From an uncultured Alphaproteobacteria bacterium (GTDB lineage: Bacteria > Pseudomonadota > Alphaproteobacteria > Rhodobacterales > Rhodobacteraceae): DNA of 64,000 nucleotides. Below, one piece after another: positions 25,837-34,094 of the stretch. The stretch's first letter is position 1; every line of letters starts with the position of its first letter. The stretch is taken from positions 16,245 through 80,244 of the forward strand of contig CACBNQ010000002.1 of the NCBI GenBank assembly GCA_902540655.1, in the 5' to 3' direction. The notes below the pieces were generated by a model. It was not told the DNA's origin. It saw only the letters and a list, made by a program, of their open reading frames with translations, and did not search any database. A program made the translations under genes and the position numbers.

Positions 25837-26790
25837 TTATCGTCTATGTATTAATTTTCGCGATGAACGTATTCGACTTACTTGCTTTTCTCTTAATGAT
25901 ACAAAAATACCAGAACACATTATCAAAATTATACCCAAAAGAGAAAGTCTATCTGGTATTTCGTTCCAAATTAAATAGGTAGAAATGACTGCAATAACTA
26001 AAGCCCCATATTCAAAGGGAGCTAAAAACGATGCTTCATGATTCTTGTATGCATAAGAAACAAGAATACCTCCTATTGAGATTGGGAGGGCAATACCTAC
26101 AAGAATGTGTAACAAATCGAAAGTATTGACTGAGACCCATGAGCCCGTCAAAAATTTCAAAGCATTGCTCTGTCCAACATTAAGATCAGCTGTGTAAAAG
26201 ACCCCGGCAAATATAAGGCTCGTGACAAAAAAACATAATTGGATATAAAAACCCATCGTAATTGGTTTTTCTTGCGCCCCATACTTTCTAGTAATTATAT
26301 GTAGAGCTGTATAAAAAAGAGCAGCTATTAAAGGAAATAATGAAATTAATTCAAACGAAATTGTACCCGGCTTTATTATGAATAGCATGCCCAAAAATCC
26401 AACAAAGCAGGCCAAGCTTCTACGTATGCCCACTTTCTCTTTCAAAAAAAATACAGCAAAAATTGTAATCAAAACAGGTGCTATAAAAAATATTGCTGTC
26501 GCCTCCGCTAATGAAAGCTCAGCTATTGATATGAAGAAGAAAGTATTCGCCCCTACAACTGCTAATCCCCTAAAAAAATGAAAAGCAGGGTTATTTGTAT
26601 TAAGGTATTTAAAGCCACCGTAAAAAGGTAGAACAATAAAAAGTAAAATTGAAATGGCAAAAATAGCTCGGAAAAACATAAGCTGATGTAGTGGCATCTC
26701 AGTACTAAAAAGCTTAACCGATATGTCATTTACTGAAAAACAAATTGTACCCAAGACGATTGCCGATATTCCTAAATAATTATTATTCAT
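25837..26790 (-). CDS. EamA/DMT family permease
   Basis: Integral membrane protein of 317 residues with ten hydrophobic segments in two EamA repeats; SAIVLGTICFSVNDISVKLF begins the first helix, and a GISVSLREK tail ends the last. The C-terminal 25 residues are basic and cytoplasmic. The transported compound is not identifiable. It lies upstream of the esterase gene and is divergent from the methanethiol-oxidase operon (87-base gap), so export of a pathway product is conceivable but unproven. Confidence 0.88.
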   Translation of the reverse strand: MNNNYLGISAIVLGTICFSVNDISVKLFSTEMPLHQLMFFRAIFAISILLFIVLPFYGGFKYLNTNNPAFHFFRGLAVVGANTFFFISIAELSLAEATAIFFIAPVLITIFAVFFLKEKVGIRRSLACFVGFLGMLFIIKPGTISFELISLFPLIAALFYTALHIITRKYGAQEKPITMGFYIQLCFFVTSLIFAGVFYTADLNVGQSNALKFLTGSWVSVNTFDLLHILVGIALPISIGGILVSYAYKNHEASFLAPFEYGALVIAVISTYLIWNEIPDRLSLLGIILIMCSGIFVSLREKQVSRIRSSRKLIHRR

Positions 26791-26877
26791 GCATATCTCA
26801 AAAATACTTCAATTAACCTCTATTTGCTTTAATATTGATTGGAGTAAATTACAAATTTTTTTTGGATATATAAAAAA

Positions 26878-27585
26878 ATGGACATAGCTAATAAAAAAGC
26901 CCTCGTATTTGGTGGAACTTCTGGAATTGGGCTCTCTACATGTGAGCAATTAATTGAAAAAGGTGCAGACGTTATTGCCATCAGCAGAGATCCAAGTAAG
27001 GCGACCAGTGTTAAACACAATAAACTATCCTTTGAAAGCTGTGATGTAAGAATTGAAGAGGAAGTAAAAAATATTTTTGAAAAACATGCCCCTTTCGAAA
27101 TCTTGGTGAGTGCTGCGACTGGAGGAAGCAGAGCGGCTGGCCCATTTCTAGAAATGGATATGACTGGTTTTAAAAACTCTTTTGATAAATTATGGGGTTA
27201 CGCCAATGTTGTACGCTATGGCACACACTATTTAAGCTCGGATGGGACAATAGTTTTGGTTAGTGGTGCTCCGGCTAGGCGCATGAAGCCTGGACAAATC
27301 GCTCTTTCGGCAGTTGGTGGCGCGGTAGAGAACCTAGTCAGGGGTGTTGCAAACGAAATTGCTCCAAAGAGAATAAATGCTGTGGCGCCGGGTTTAATAG
27401 ATACGCCTATGTTTTCACAAGAAGGTGAGGATCGAAGGATATTTCTAGACTCGGCTACAGCATCTCACTCAATAAAGCGAGCTGGAAAACCAGATGAGGT
27501 TGCAAAAGGAATAATATTCGTCATTGAAAATGAATTTGTTAACGGAACTACTGTCGATGTTGATGGTGGGTGGATAAACTCTTGA
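26878..27585 (+). CDS. SDR-fold protein lacking the catalytic Tyr and Lys
   Basis: Short-chain dehydrogenase/reductase fold of 235 residues at the head of the methanethiol-oxidase operon. The nucleotide-binding GGTSGIG is at 12-18, CDVR follows strand 4, S129 occupies the catalytic Ser position, and APGLIDTPMF (170-179) and DVDGGW (C-terminus) are typical. The expected Y-x-x-x-K is absent: the aligned stretch reads IALSAVGGAV (141-150), with no Tyr or Lys. NNAG is also replaced by SAATGG (79-84). It may bind NAD(P) without normal dehydrogenase chemistry, or use other residues. It lies 46 bases ahead of the GFA gene. Confidence 0.87.
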   Translation: MDIANKKALVFGGTSGIGLSTCEQLIEKGADVIAISRDPSKATSVKHNKLSFESCDVRIEEEVKNIFEKHAPFEILVSAATGGSRAAGPFLEMDMTGFKNSFDKLWGYANVVRYGTHYLSSDGTIVLVSGAPARRMKPGQIALSAVGGAVENLVRGVANEIAPKRINAVAPGLIDTPMFSQEGEDRRIFLDSATASHSIKRAGKPDEVAKGIIFVIENEFVNGTTVDVDGGWINS

Positions 27586-27631
27586 ACTCAAAACCAATGA
27601 ATTGAGTTATGATAAACAGGGAAAAATAGAG

Positions 27632-28039
27632 ATGGAAGGATTCACTGGAAGCTGCTTATGTCGGCATATAACTTATAAGAGTAACACTACCCCTTTGAGG
27701 ACCTTTAACTGTCATTGTGAGGACTGCAGAAAATGCAGTGGTGCCCCTTATCTTACTAATATATTTGTAAAAGAAGATGATTTAGATATTCGGGGGAATT
27801 TGAAAAGCTACATACATCAATCAGAAAGTGGTAACAAAATAACTAAGAAATTTTGCGAACAATGCGGTTGTCAGATATTCTCTTTTAATGAGGGTAGGCC
27901 TGGATTAGTGAGAATTCATGCTGGAACCGTGAATGAATTAGAGGTAATAAAGCCACAAGGAGACGTTTGGGTGTCGAAGAAAATACCCTCAATAAAAATA
28001 GATGAAACGTTGGATCAGTTTCAGAAGAATTTCATTTAA
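27632..28039 (+). CDS. GFA/CENP-V family zinc protein (formaldehyde-activating-like)
   Basis: A 135-residue protein of the glutathione-dependent formaldehyde-activating (GFA/Mss4) fold. Zinc ligands are visible: CLC near the start, CHCEDC-x-x-C (about residues 31-39), and CEQCGCQ (about 86-92). The start is put at the ATG at 27632, which gives the usual start a few residues before GSCLC; the frame also opens at a TTG ten codons earlier. The family name comes from a Paracoccus protein that promotes S-hydroxymethylglutathione formation, but most members are uncharacterised. Its position beside a formaldehyde-producing methanethiol oxidase makes a formaldehyde role attractive. Confidence 0.85.
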   Translation: MEGFTGSCLCRHITYKSNTTPLRTFNCHCEDCRKCSGAPYLTNIFVKEDDLDIRGNLKSYIHQSESGNKITKKFCEQCGCQIFSFNEGRPGLVRIHAGTVNELEVIKPQGDVWVSKKIPSIKIDETLDQFQKNFI

Positions 28040-28059
28040 ATTAGGAAAGAATAGACACA

Positions 28060-28458
28060 ATGGCACAAAAAATTGTTAAACATGTAAAAGATATGGTCGC
28101 TGAAGCAAATAAAGAGGTTGAAATAACTCCTGTAGTTGATGCCTCAAAATATTTCGAAGATAGTCATTACGTTTTTGTAGATATAAGAGATCCTAGGGAA
28201 ATACAAAGAGAAGGAAAAATTCCAAATTCGTTCTCTTGCCCAAGAGGAATGCTCGAATTCTGGATAGACCCTGATAGTCCCTACCACAAAGACATTTTTA
28301 ACCAAGACAAGAAATATGTATTTTATTGTGCCGCAGCGGGACGATCTGCTCTTGCTGCTAAAGCTGCACAAGACATGGGTCTAAACCCAGTATCTCATCT
28401 CGAGGGAGGCTTTGCAGCCTGGAAAAAATCTGGAAATCCTATTGAAACGAAAGAATAA
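28060..28458 (+). CDS. Rhodanese-domain sulfurtransferase
   Basis: Single rhodanese domain of 132 residues. VDIRDPREIQREGKIP (40-55) is the CH2A-like region, and the catalytic C90 opens the active loop CAAAGRS (90-96). HLEGGFAAW follows, as in most single-domain rhodaneses. Such proteins carry sulfur as a persulfide. It lies between the GFA and methanethiol-oxidase genes (gaps of 20 and 3 bases), which suggests it accepts or passes on sulfide-level sulfur from methanethiol. Confidence 0.92.
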   Translation: MAQKIVKHVKDMVAEANKEVEITPVVDASKYFEDSHYVFVDIRDPREIQREGKIPNSFSCPRGMLEFWIDPDSPYHKDIFNQDKKYVFYCAAAGRSALAAKAAQDMGLNPVSHLEGGFAAWKKSGNPIETKE

Positions 28459-28461
28459 ATC

Positions 28462-29817
28462 ATGAATGAAACGTGTTGTGGTCCTGGATATTCTTCTCCT
28501 GCTGAAGCTATAAAAGCACCAAGGGAAAAACTTTTATATACAATTGCAATATATACAGGGACAGGTATACAAAAGCCTGACTATTTAGCGACAGTCGACG
28601 TTGACCCTGATAGCCCTACTTATTCAAAAGTTATACATAGGTTAGAAATGCCAGGCATTGGTGATGAGCTTCATCATATGGGATGGAATGCGTGTTCATC
28701 TTGCCATGACGACTCTAGCATGACTCGCAAATATCTTTTACTTCCGGGAGTACGGTCAAATAATATTCACATAGTGGATACCGCGACCAATCCTAGAATG
28801 CCCACTCTCCACAAAATTATTGCCGGAGCAGAGATTAAATCAAAAACTAACTTAAGCGGCCCACATACCGTTCATTGCCTAGGCTCAGAAATAATTATAT
28901 CTATGCTGGGTGATGCGAAGGGAGAAGCACCTGGAGGATATTTGCATCTGGATAAAAATTTTGAAATTATAGGAAGATGGGAAAACTCTATGGGTGACAT
29001 ACCATTTGGGTATGATTTTTGGTACCAACCAAGACACAATATAATGGTTTCATCGGAATGGGCTGCTCCAAACACATTTATGCCAGGTTTTGATTTAGAA
29101 GAAGTAGGACACCTTAAGTATGGAAGACAGCTTCATTTTTGGGATTTTAAGGAGCGTAAACCTATTGAAACTATGTATTTGGGTGAAGATGGTCTGGTTC
29201 CTTTAGAAGTAAAATTTCATCATAATCCAGATAGCAGTCATGGGTTTTGTGGTGCAGCCCTTAGCGCGAATGTTATACACTGGTGGAAAGATAAAAATAA
29301 AAAATGGCAATGGGAAAAAATTATTGATGTAGAAAATCAGCCCCACCCAGACTGGCCAATTCCTATTCCAGGTGTGATGTCAGCAATTCTCGTTTCAATG
29401 GATGATAAATATTTGTATCTCAATAATTGGCTGCACGGTGATATGAGGCAATATGATATATCAGACCCTCACAAGCCAAAACTCACTGGTCAAGTTTGGA
29501 TGGGTGGTCTACTGGGAAAAGCTCCTGAAGTTAATGGTCTTAAGATTGCGGGTGGACCACAAATGTTTCAGCTTAGCCTAGATGGGAAAAGGCTGTACGT
29601 AACTACTTCTCTATTCTCTACTTGGGATAATCAATTTTATCCAGATATAAGGGAAAAGGGTGGCGTATTGATAATGATTGACTGTGACCCAGTAAACGGA
29701 GGAATGAAGATTAATCCTGATTTTATGGTAAATTTTGGGGAAGAACCAAATGGCCCAAGCCGCTGTCATGAAAGTAGATATCCCGGTGGCGATTGCACGA
29801 GTGATATATGGCTGTGA
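28462..29817 (+). CDS. mtoX: Methanethiol oxidase / selenium-binding protein (SELENBP1 family)
   Basis: Closely follows the animal SELENBP1 sequence pattern over its whole 451 residues. It begins CCGPGYSSPAEA (5-16), has DELHHMGWNACSSCHDDS (68-85) with the selenium/copper-associated Cys in CSSC (78-81), GYDFWYQPRHN, SNWLHGD-type NNWLHGDMRQYDISDP, AGGPQM, and ends PGGDCTSDIWL like the vertebrate protein. The family converts methanethiol with O2 to formaldehyde, sulfide and hydrogen peroxide. No signal peptide is visible, unlike the periplasmic Hyphomicrobium MtoX, and no SCO1 or MauG gene is adjacent, so a cytoplasmic, eukaryote-like form is suggested. It overlaps the ferredoxin gene by 10 bases. 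Confidence 0.9.
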   Translation: MNETCCGPGYSSPAEAIKAPREKLLYTIAIYTGTGIQKPDYLATVDVDPDSPTYSKVIHRLEMPGIGDELHHMGWNACSSCHDDSSMTRKYLLLPGVRSNNIHIVDTATNPRMPTLHKIIAGAEIKSKTNLSGPHTVHCLGSEIIISMLGDAKGEAPGGYLHLDKNFEIIGRWENSMGDIPFGYDFWYQPRHNIMVSSEWAAPNTFMPGFDLEEVGHLKYGRQLHFWDFKERKPIETMYLGEDGLVPLEVKFHHNPDSSHGFCGAALSANVIHWWKDKNKKWQWEKIIDVENQPHPDWPIPIPGVMSAILVSMDDKYLYLNNWLHGDMRQYDISDPHKPKLTGQVWMGGLLGKAPEVNGLKIAGGPQMFQLSLDGKRLYVTTSLFSTWDNQFYPDIREKGGVLIMIDCDPVNGGMKINPDFMVNFGEEPNGPSRCHESRYPGGDCTSDIWL

Positions 29818-30182
29818 AAACATTTCAGGTCGAAATATCAAATAGACGTGGTAAATCCTACAAAGTTGATCATCGGCGTCCATTGCTTGATAGCTTGAGG
29901 CGACAGGGCGTTGATCTACCGTATGGTTGTAAGTATGGGGGATGTATTTCATGTGCTGCAAAACTTATTGATGGAGAAGTAGATCAAAGAAGGCAGGTGG
30001 CACTTAATAATAGACAGATAAATGATGGATACATTATACTTTGCGTAGCAAGACCTAAGTCGAATCTTATTCTTGAAATTGGTGTTGAGAGTCATGACAA
30101 GCTTTATAGAAACCCATTTTTAGATCCTTTAGAGCCTCATGAACTAAAGGATGACATTGCAAAAAAAGAAAGAGAGAAGTAA
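29808..30182 (+). CDS. [2Fe-2S] plant-type ferredoxin
   Basis: Electron carrier of 124 residues with the plant-type cluster motif C41-x4-C46-x2-C49-x29-C79. PLLDSLRRQGVDLPYGCKYGG precedes and includes the first ligands (residues about 25-45). A charged C-terminal tail (about 100-124, ending KKEREK) extends beyond the ferredoxin core. It overlaps the methanethiol oxidase gene by 10 bases and the next gene by one base, so it is tightly coupled to them. It may feed or drain electrons for the oxidase, the hydroxyacid oxidase, or an oxygenase elsewhere. Confidence 0.92.
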   Translation: MAVKTFQVEISNRRGKSYKVDHRRPLLDSLRRQGVDLPYGCKYGGCISCAAKLIDGEVDQRRQVALNNRQINDGYIILCVARPKSNLILEIGVESHDKLYRNPFLDPLEPHELKDDIAKKEREK

Positions 30183-30646
30183 TGCCCGAAGCTAATGTAG
30201 ACCACATATACAATTATCCTAAAGGTTATATCCAAGACATTCTGAAGTCCGTCAAAACTATTGCGATGGTCGGAGCTAGTGGGGATAAGACGAAATTTAG
30301 CTATGGTGTTTTAAGGGTGTTGCATGAAACTGGATATGAAATGTTACCTGTTAACCCAAATCCCAATATTAAAGACATTAGAGGTCTCAAAGTCTTTCGC
30401 AGTCTAAAGCAAATAGATAAACCTGTTGATATGGTACAGGTGTTTCGAAGAAAAGAAGAGCTTTTATCGGTAGCAAAAGAAGCAATTGAAATAAAAGCAA
30501 AAGTGCTTTGGGGTCAAATAGGAGTTTATGATGACGAAGCTGCAGAGACAGCAAAAAAAGCAGGATTAAAAGTTATAATGAATAGATGTCCCAAAATTGA
30601 ACTCTTTCGTCCCTTTTGGAAACCCAGATTAGACCTTAAGATTTAA
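30182..30646 (+). CDS. CoA-binding domain protein (YccU-like)
   Basis: Rossmann-fold CoA-binding domain protein of 154 residues, related to the N-terminal part of succinyl-CoA synthetase alpha. IAMVGASGDKTKFSYGVLR (about 28-46) is the nucleotide loop, followed by MLPVNPN and a late NRCPKIE segment. Family members bind CoA, but a reaction is not established. Start and stop overlap with the ferredoxin gene (TAATG). It is the penultimate gene of the methanethiol-oxidase operon; a CoA-thioester step in that pathway is possible. Confidence 0.88.
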   Translation: MPEANVDHIYNYPKGYIQDILKSVKTIAMVGASGDKTKFSYGVLRVLHETGYEMLPVNPNPNIKDIRGLKVFRSLKQIDKPVDMVQVFRRKEELLSVAKEAIEIKAKVLWGQIGVYDDEAAETAKKAGLKVIMNRCPKIELFRPFWKPRLDLKI

Positions 30647-30658
30647 AGAGAGTGTCAC

Positions 30659-31810
30659 ATGGAATATCTCACTATTGACGATCTTAAGAACGAAGCAAGA
30701 AAAAAAGTTCCTAAAGCATTTCACGAATATGTTCTGTCAGGTTCTTGGACGGAGTCTACTTTGAAAGACAATAGTAACGATTTTAAAAAAATTTCCTTTA
30801 GACAGAGAGTTGCTGTCGATATTTCTGGTAGAACTACTAGGAAGAGTTTATTAGGCACAGACTACAAGATGCCAGTTGCTTTGGCTCCGGTAGGTTTACT
30901 CGGCATGCAAAAAGCAAATGGTGAGATATTGGCGGCACAAGCAGCGGAGACTTTCGGGGTTCCTTTTACACTTTCTACCATGTCAATTTGTTCAATAGAA
31001 GAAGTTGCAAGAAATACTTCAAAACCATTTTGGTTTCAGCTCTATGTCATGAGAGATCATGATTTTGCCAAAAGATTAGTTGAAAGAGCAAAAGCAGCAG
31101 AATGCTCAGCACTGGTGCTCACTTTGGACTTACAAATACTAGGCCAAAGGCACGCCGATATAAGGAATGGTTTATCAGTACCTATAAAGATAAAAATGTC
31201 TAATGTTTTTGACTTGATGTCAAAACCAAATTGGTGTTTTGAAATGGCAAGATCAAAAAATAGAACCTTCGGAAATATTATGGGTCATGTAAAAGATATC
31301 AAAAATCTAACCTCTCTAACTAAATGGGTACAAAGTCAATTTGACCCAAAACTTAACTGGGATGATGTAAAAAGAATAAAAGACTGGTGGGGAGGCAAGT
31401 TAATTATTAAAGGGATCATGGACCCAGATGACGCTAAAATGGCACAGAAATGCGGTGCAGATGCTTTAGTGGTGTCTAATCATGGTGGAAGGCAGCTAGA
31501 TGGAGTTAATAGTTCGATTTCTACGCTTCCGCAAATTAAGAAAGCTGTTTCAGATATAGATGTATTATTTGATGGTGGTATTTCTTCCGGACAGGATATT
31601 CTCAAAGCTATCGCATTAGGTGCTGAAGGAGTAATGATTGGTAGATCTTTTGTTTATGGCCTTTCAGCAAAAGGAAAGAAGGGGGTTATAAAAGCTTTAG
31701 AAATTCTTAACAAGGAACTTGATATGACAATGGCGCTATGCGGAAGACGAGACATAAAAGACGTTGGCAGGGATATTATTAAAGATTGTCCTTTTTTTGA
31801 GAAAAACTAG
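30659..31810 (+). CDS. FMN-dependent alpha-hydroxyacid oxidase/dehydrogenase
   Basis: Canonical LldD/glycolate-oxidase-family TIM barrel, 383 residues. Active-site residues are K251 in IIKGI, H275 and R278 in SNHGGRQLD, with VALAPVG (73-79), WFQLYV (125-130), LTLDLQ (154-159), and DGGISSGQD as flavin contacts. It oxidises a 2-hydroxyacid to a 2-oxoacid; lactate, glycolate and 2-hydroxy-4-methylthiobutanoate are candidates. AGAGAG ten bases before the ATG is a weak ribosome-binding site. It ends the methanethiol-oxidase operon (12 bases after the CoA-binding gene) and overlaps the convergent recF by 4 bases. Confidence 0.93.
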   Translation: MEYLTIDDLKNEARKKVPKAFHEYVLSGSWTESTLKDNSNDFKKISFRQRVAVDISGRTTRKSLLGTDYKMPVALAPVGLLGMQKANGEILAAQAAETFGVPFTLSTMSICSIEEVARNTSKPFWFQLYVMRDHDFAKRLVERAKAAECSALVLTLDLQILGQRHADIRNGLSVPIKIKMSNVFDLMSKPNWCFEMARSKNRTFGNIMGHVKDIKNLTSLTKWVQSQFDPKLNWDDVKRIKDWWGGKLIIKGIMDPDDAKMAQKCGADALVVSNHGGRQLDGVNSSISTLPQIKKAVSDIDVLFDGGISSGQDILKAIALGAEGVMIGRSFVYGLSAKGKKGVIKALEILNKELDMTMALCGRRDIKDVGRDIIKDCPFFEKN

Positions 31811-32886
31811 GCAACAAATTTTTTCCTTTCGTCCAATTCCAAAAATTTTGTTTTCTTGCTTAAGGAACTAAATATACCTTCTTCCGTTCCTGAAATAAAA
31901 AACTGGCTTTCCAAAGATAACAGTTCTGAAAATAAATTTTCTTTACGTACTTCATCCAAATGAGCTGTTATCTCATCCAAAAGCATTATGGGAGAGACTT
32001 TGTGCTGTTCTTTAATCAATTTTGCATTGGATAAAATTATGGAAATTATCGAAAGCTTTTGCTCACCTGTAGAACAGAATTTTGTATCTATTTCCTTCTC
32101 TAAATAAAACCCTTGTAAATCATCTGTATGAGGACCAAAATTTGTTCTACCAGATACTAGGTCCTGTCCTCTTTGGTTTATTAAATTTTTCAAGAATACT
32201 TCTTCACTTTCAATAGGATCGTCTTTCAAATTAAGCTTTATCAGCGGAAAATAATTATTCTTTTCGATTAAAACTGTATTAAGTTTTCCAATAAAATCTC
32301 GTCTACAATTATCTATTTCAAATCCAAGTATGGCCATTTTCTTTTCGATAGCGAGATACCAAGAGCTGTCTGCTATACGATCTTTTAGTAACCTATTCCT
32401 ATCTCTTAGAAGTTTTTCATATTGAGCACATCTTTTTGCATGGTTAATATCAAGACTAAATACCATTCTATCTAAGAATTTTCTTCTGTCCTTAGAGGTT
32501 TCCATCCAGATCCTGTCCATTGGCGGTAAAAACCATAGAATTTTTAGACTCGAACTAAGATTATTTTGTGGCACTTTTTTTCCATCTATTTTCACAACTC
32601 TTCCATTTCCGACACTAGAAGTCTCGATTTCAAAAAGATTATTGTTTCTGTGAGCTAAAGCCTCAACTTTCCAGGAAGTATTATTAGATAGATTTATCAT
32701 ATCATGAAAGCTAGACCTTCTTATCCCCTTGCCTGGATATAAGAGCGATATAGCTTCCAAAAGGTTTGTTTTTCCAACTCCGTTTTTCCCATAAATAACG
32801 GTCGGATTTGAATCAAAGTGGAGTTCTAAAATTTTATACGATCTGAAATTACTTATTTTGAGTTTTTCTATTCCGGCAGCACTCAT
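31807..32886 (-). CDS. recF: DNA replication and repair protein RecF
   Basis: SMC-like ATPase that loads RecA at gaps with RecO and RecR. In 359 residues: Walker A YGKNGVGKTN (32-41), ISNFRSYK near the start, the ABC-like signature in SCTGEQK-type FCSTGEQKLS (about 270), and Walker B PIMLLDEITAHLD (about 298-310). It is the last gene of the dnaA-dnaN-recF series; gyrB, which commonly follows, is absent. It starts 15 bases after the dnaN stop. Confidence 0.95.
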   Translation of the reverse strand: MSAAGIEKLKISNFRSYKILELHFDSNPTVIYGKNGVGKTNLLEAISLLYPGKGIRRSSFHDMINLSNNTSWKVEALAHRNNNLFEIETSSVGNGRVVKIDGKKVPQNNLSSSLKILWFLPPMDRIWMETSKDRRKFLDRMVFSLDINHAKRCAQYEKLLRDRNRLLKDRIADSSWYLAIEKKMAILGFEIDNCRRDFIGKLNTVLIEKNNYFPLIKLNLKDDPIESEEVFLKNLINQRGQDLVSGRTNFGPHTDDLQGFYLEKEIDTKFCSTGEQKLSIISIILSNAKLIKEQHKVSPIMLLDEITAHLDEVRKENLFSELLSLESQFFISGTEEGIFSSLSKKTKFLELDERKKFVA

Positions 32887-32901
32887 TTAAATATAAATTG
32901 T

Positions 32902-34020
32902 TTATACACGCATAGGCATAACAACATAAACCGCAGTATCGTCGTTATTATCCTTCATAAGTGCAGGATCACCAACGTCATTGAATAAGAAAATTGCTTC
33001 ACCGCTTTCAACCTGATTTGAAATTTCTTGGAGATATTTAGCATTAAATCCAATTTCAATTTCTTCTCCCTCATAAGCAACAGGAATTTCCTCAATTGCT
33101 AATCCTGTCTCTGGAGCATTTACAGATAATATAAGTTTTTCTTTACTTAGACTGAGTTTAACTGCCCGGGCTCTTTCTGAAGAAATAGTTGCTACTCTAT
33201 CTACTGATTTTGCAAATTCAGAGGCATCAATAACCAATTTTTTTATATTATTTTTTGGTATAACTCGATCGTAATCAGGAAATGATCCATCCACTACTTT
33301 AGATGTTAAAGATAAGCTCGAGTTTGAAAAACGTATTTTCGTTTCTGATACAGAGACGTTTACTGTGTCTTCCGTCGTTTCATATATCATTCTCAATTCA
33401 GAAACTGTTTTTCGTGGCACAATCAATCCTGGCATTCCACTAGCATCGTCAGGAAGTGGTGAGTCTATTTTTGCTAGTCTATGACCATCTGTGGCAACAG
33501 TACGTATAAGCCTGGTTTCTTGATCAATAAACTCGTGGAAAAAAACACCGTTAAGATAAAATCTTGTTTCTTCCATGGACATAGCAAACTTTACTTTTTC
33601 GAATAGCCTCTTTAGTTCTTCAACCTTTATAGAGAATGAAAAGTCGTATTCCGACGATGCCATTAATGGAAAGTCATCAACGGAAATTGTTGTTAATGAA
33701 AAAGTGGAACGTCCAGCTTTAACATTTATTTTCTGATTCAAAGGATCAAGGTCTATTAAAATTCTGGAACCATCTGGAAGTTTTCTAAGAATCTCATAGA
33801 AGGTATGTGCACCAACGGTGACAGCTCCCTCTTTTTCGACTACAGCTTTTATGGAGTCCAATAATTCTATATCTAAATCAGTAGCTCTTAGGGTTAGGCG
33901 GTCTTCCCTCGCTTCAATTAAAACATTCGATAGAATGGGAATGGTAGTTCTTCTTTCAACGATGGCTTGAGCTCGGCTCATTGAGCTTAGCAAATCACTT
34001 CTTTCTACACTAATCTTCAT
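32902..34020 (-). CDS. dnaN: DNA polymerase III beta subunit (sliding clamp)
   Basis: Ring clamp that tethers the replicative polymerase. The 372-residue length and three-domain layout fit. MKISVERSDLL begins the first domain, RRTTIPILSNVLI (about 22-34) is the standard early motif, and the C-terminal MPMRV is the typical clamp ending near the peptide-binding cleft. It lies 74 bases after dnaA, in a gap where I see no DnaA box. Confidence 0.97.
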   Translation of the reverse strand: MKISVERSDLLSSMSRAQAIVERRTTIPILSNVLIEAREDRLTLRATDLDIELLDSIKAVVEKEGAVTVGAHTFYEILRKLPDGSRILIDLDPLNQKINVKAGRSTFSLTTISVDDFPLMASSEYDFSFSIKVEELKRLFEKVKFAMSMEETRFYLNGVFFHEFIDQETRLIRTVATDGHRLAKIDSPLPDDASGMPGLIVPRKTVSELRMIYETTEDTVNVSVSETKIRFSNSSLSLTSKVVDGSFPDYDRVIPKNNIKKLVIDASEFAKSVDRVATISSERARAVKLSLSKEKLILSVNAPETGLAIEEIPVAYEGEEIEIGFNAKYLQEISNQVESGEAIFLFNDVGDPALMKDNNDDTAVYVVMPMRV

Positions 34021-34094
34021 TTTCGCTTCATACCAATATATACGTAGGCTGCATGATATCCTTTTTTAAAATAAAATAATAGCGAAAAAGCTTT

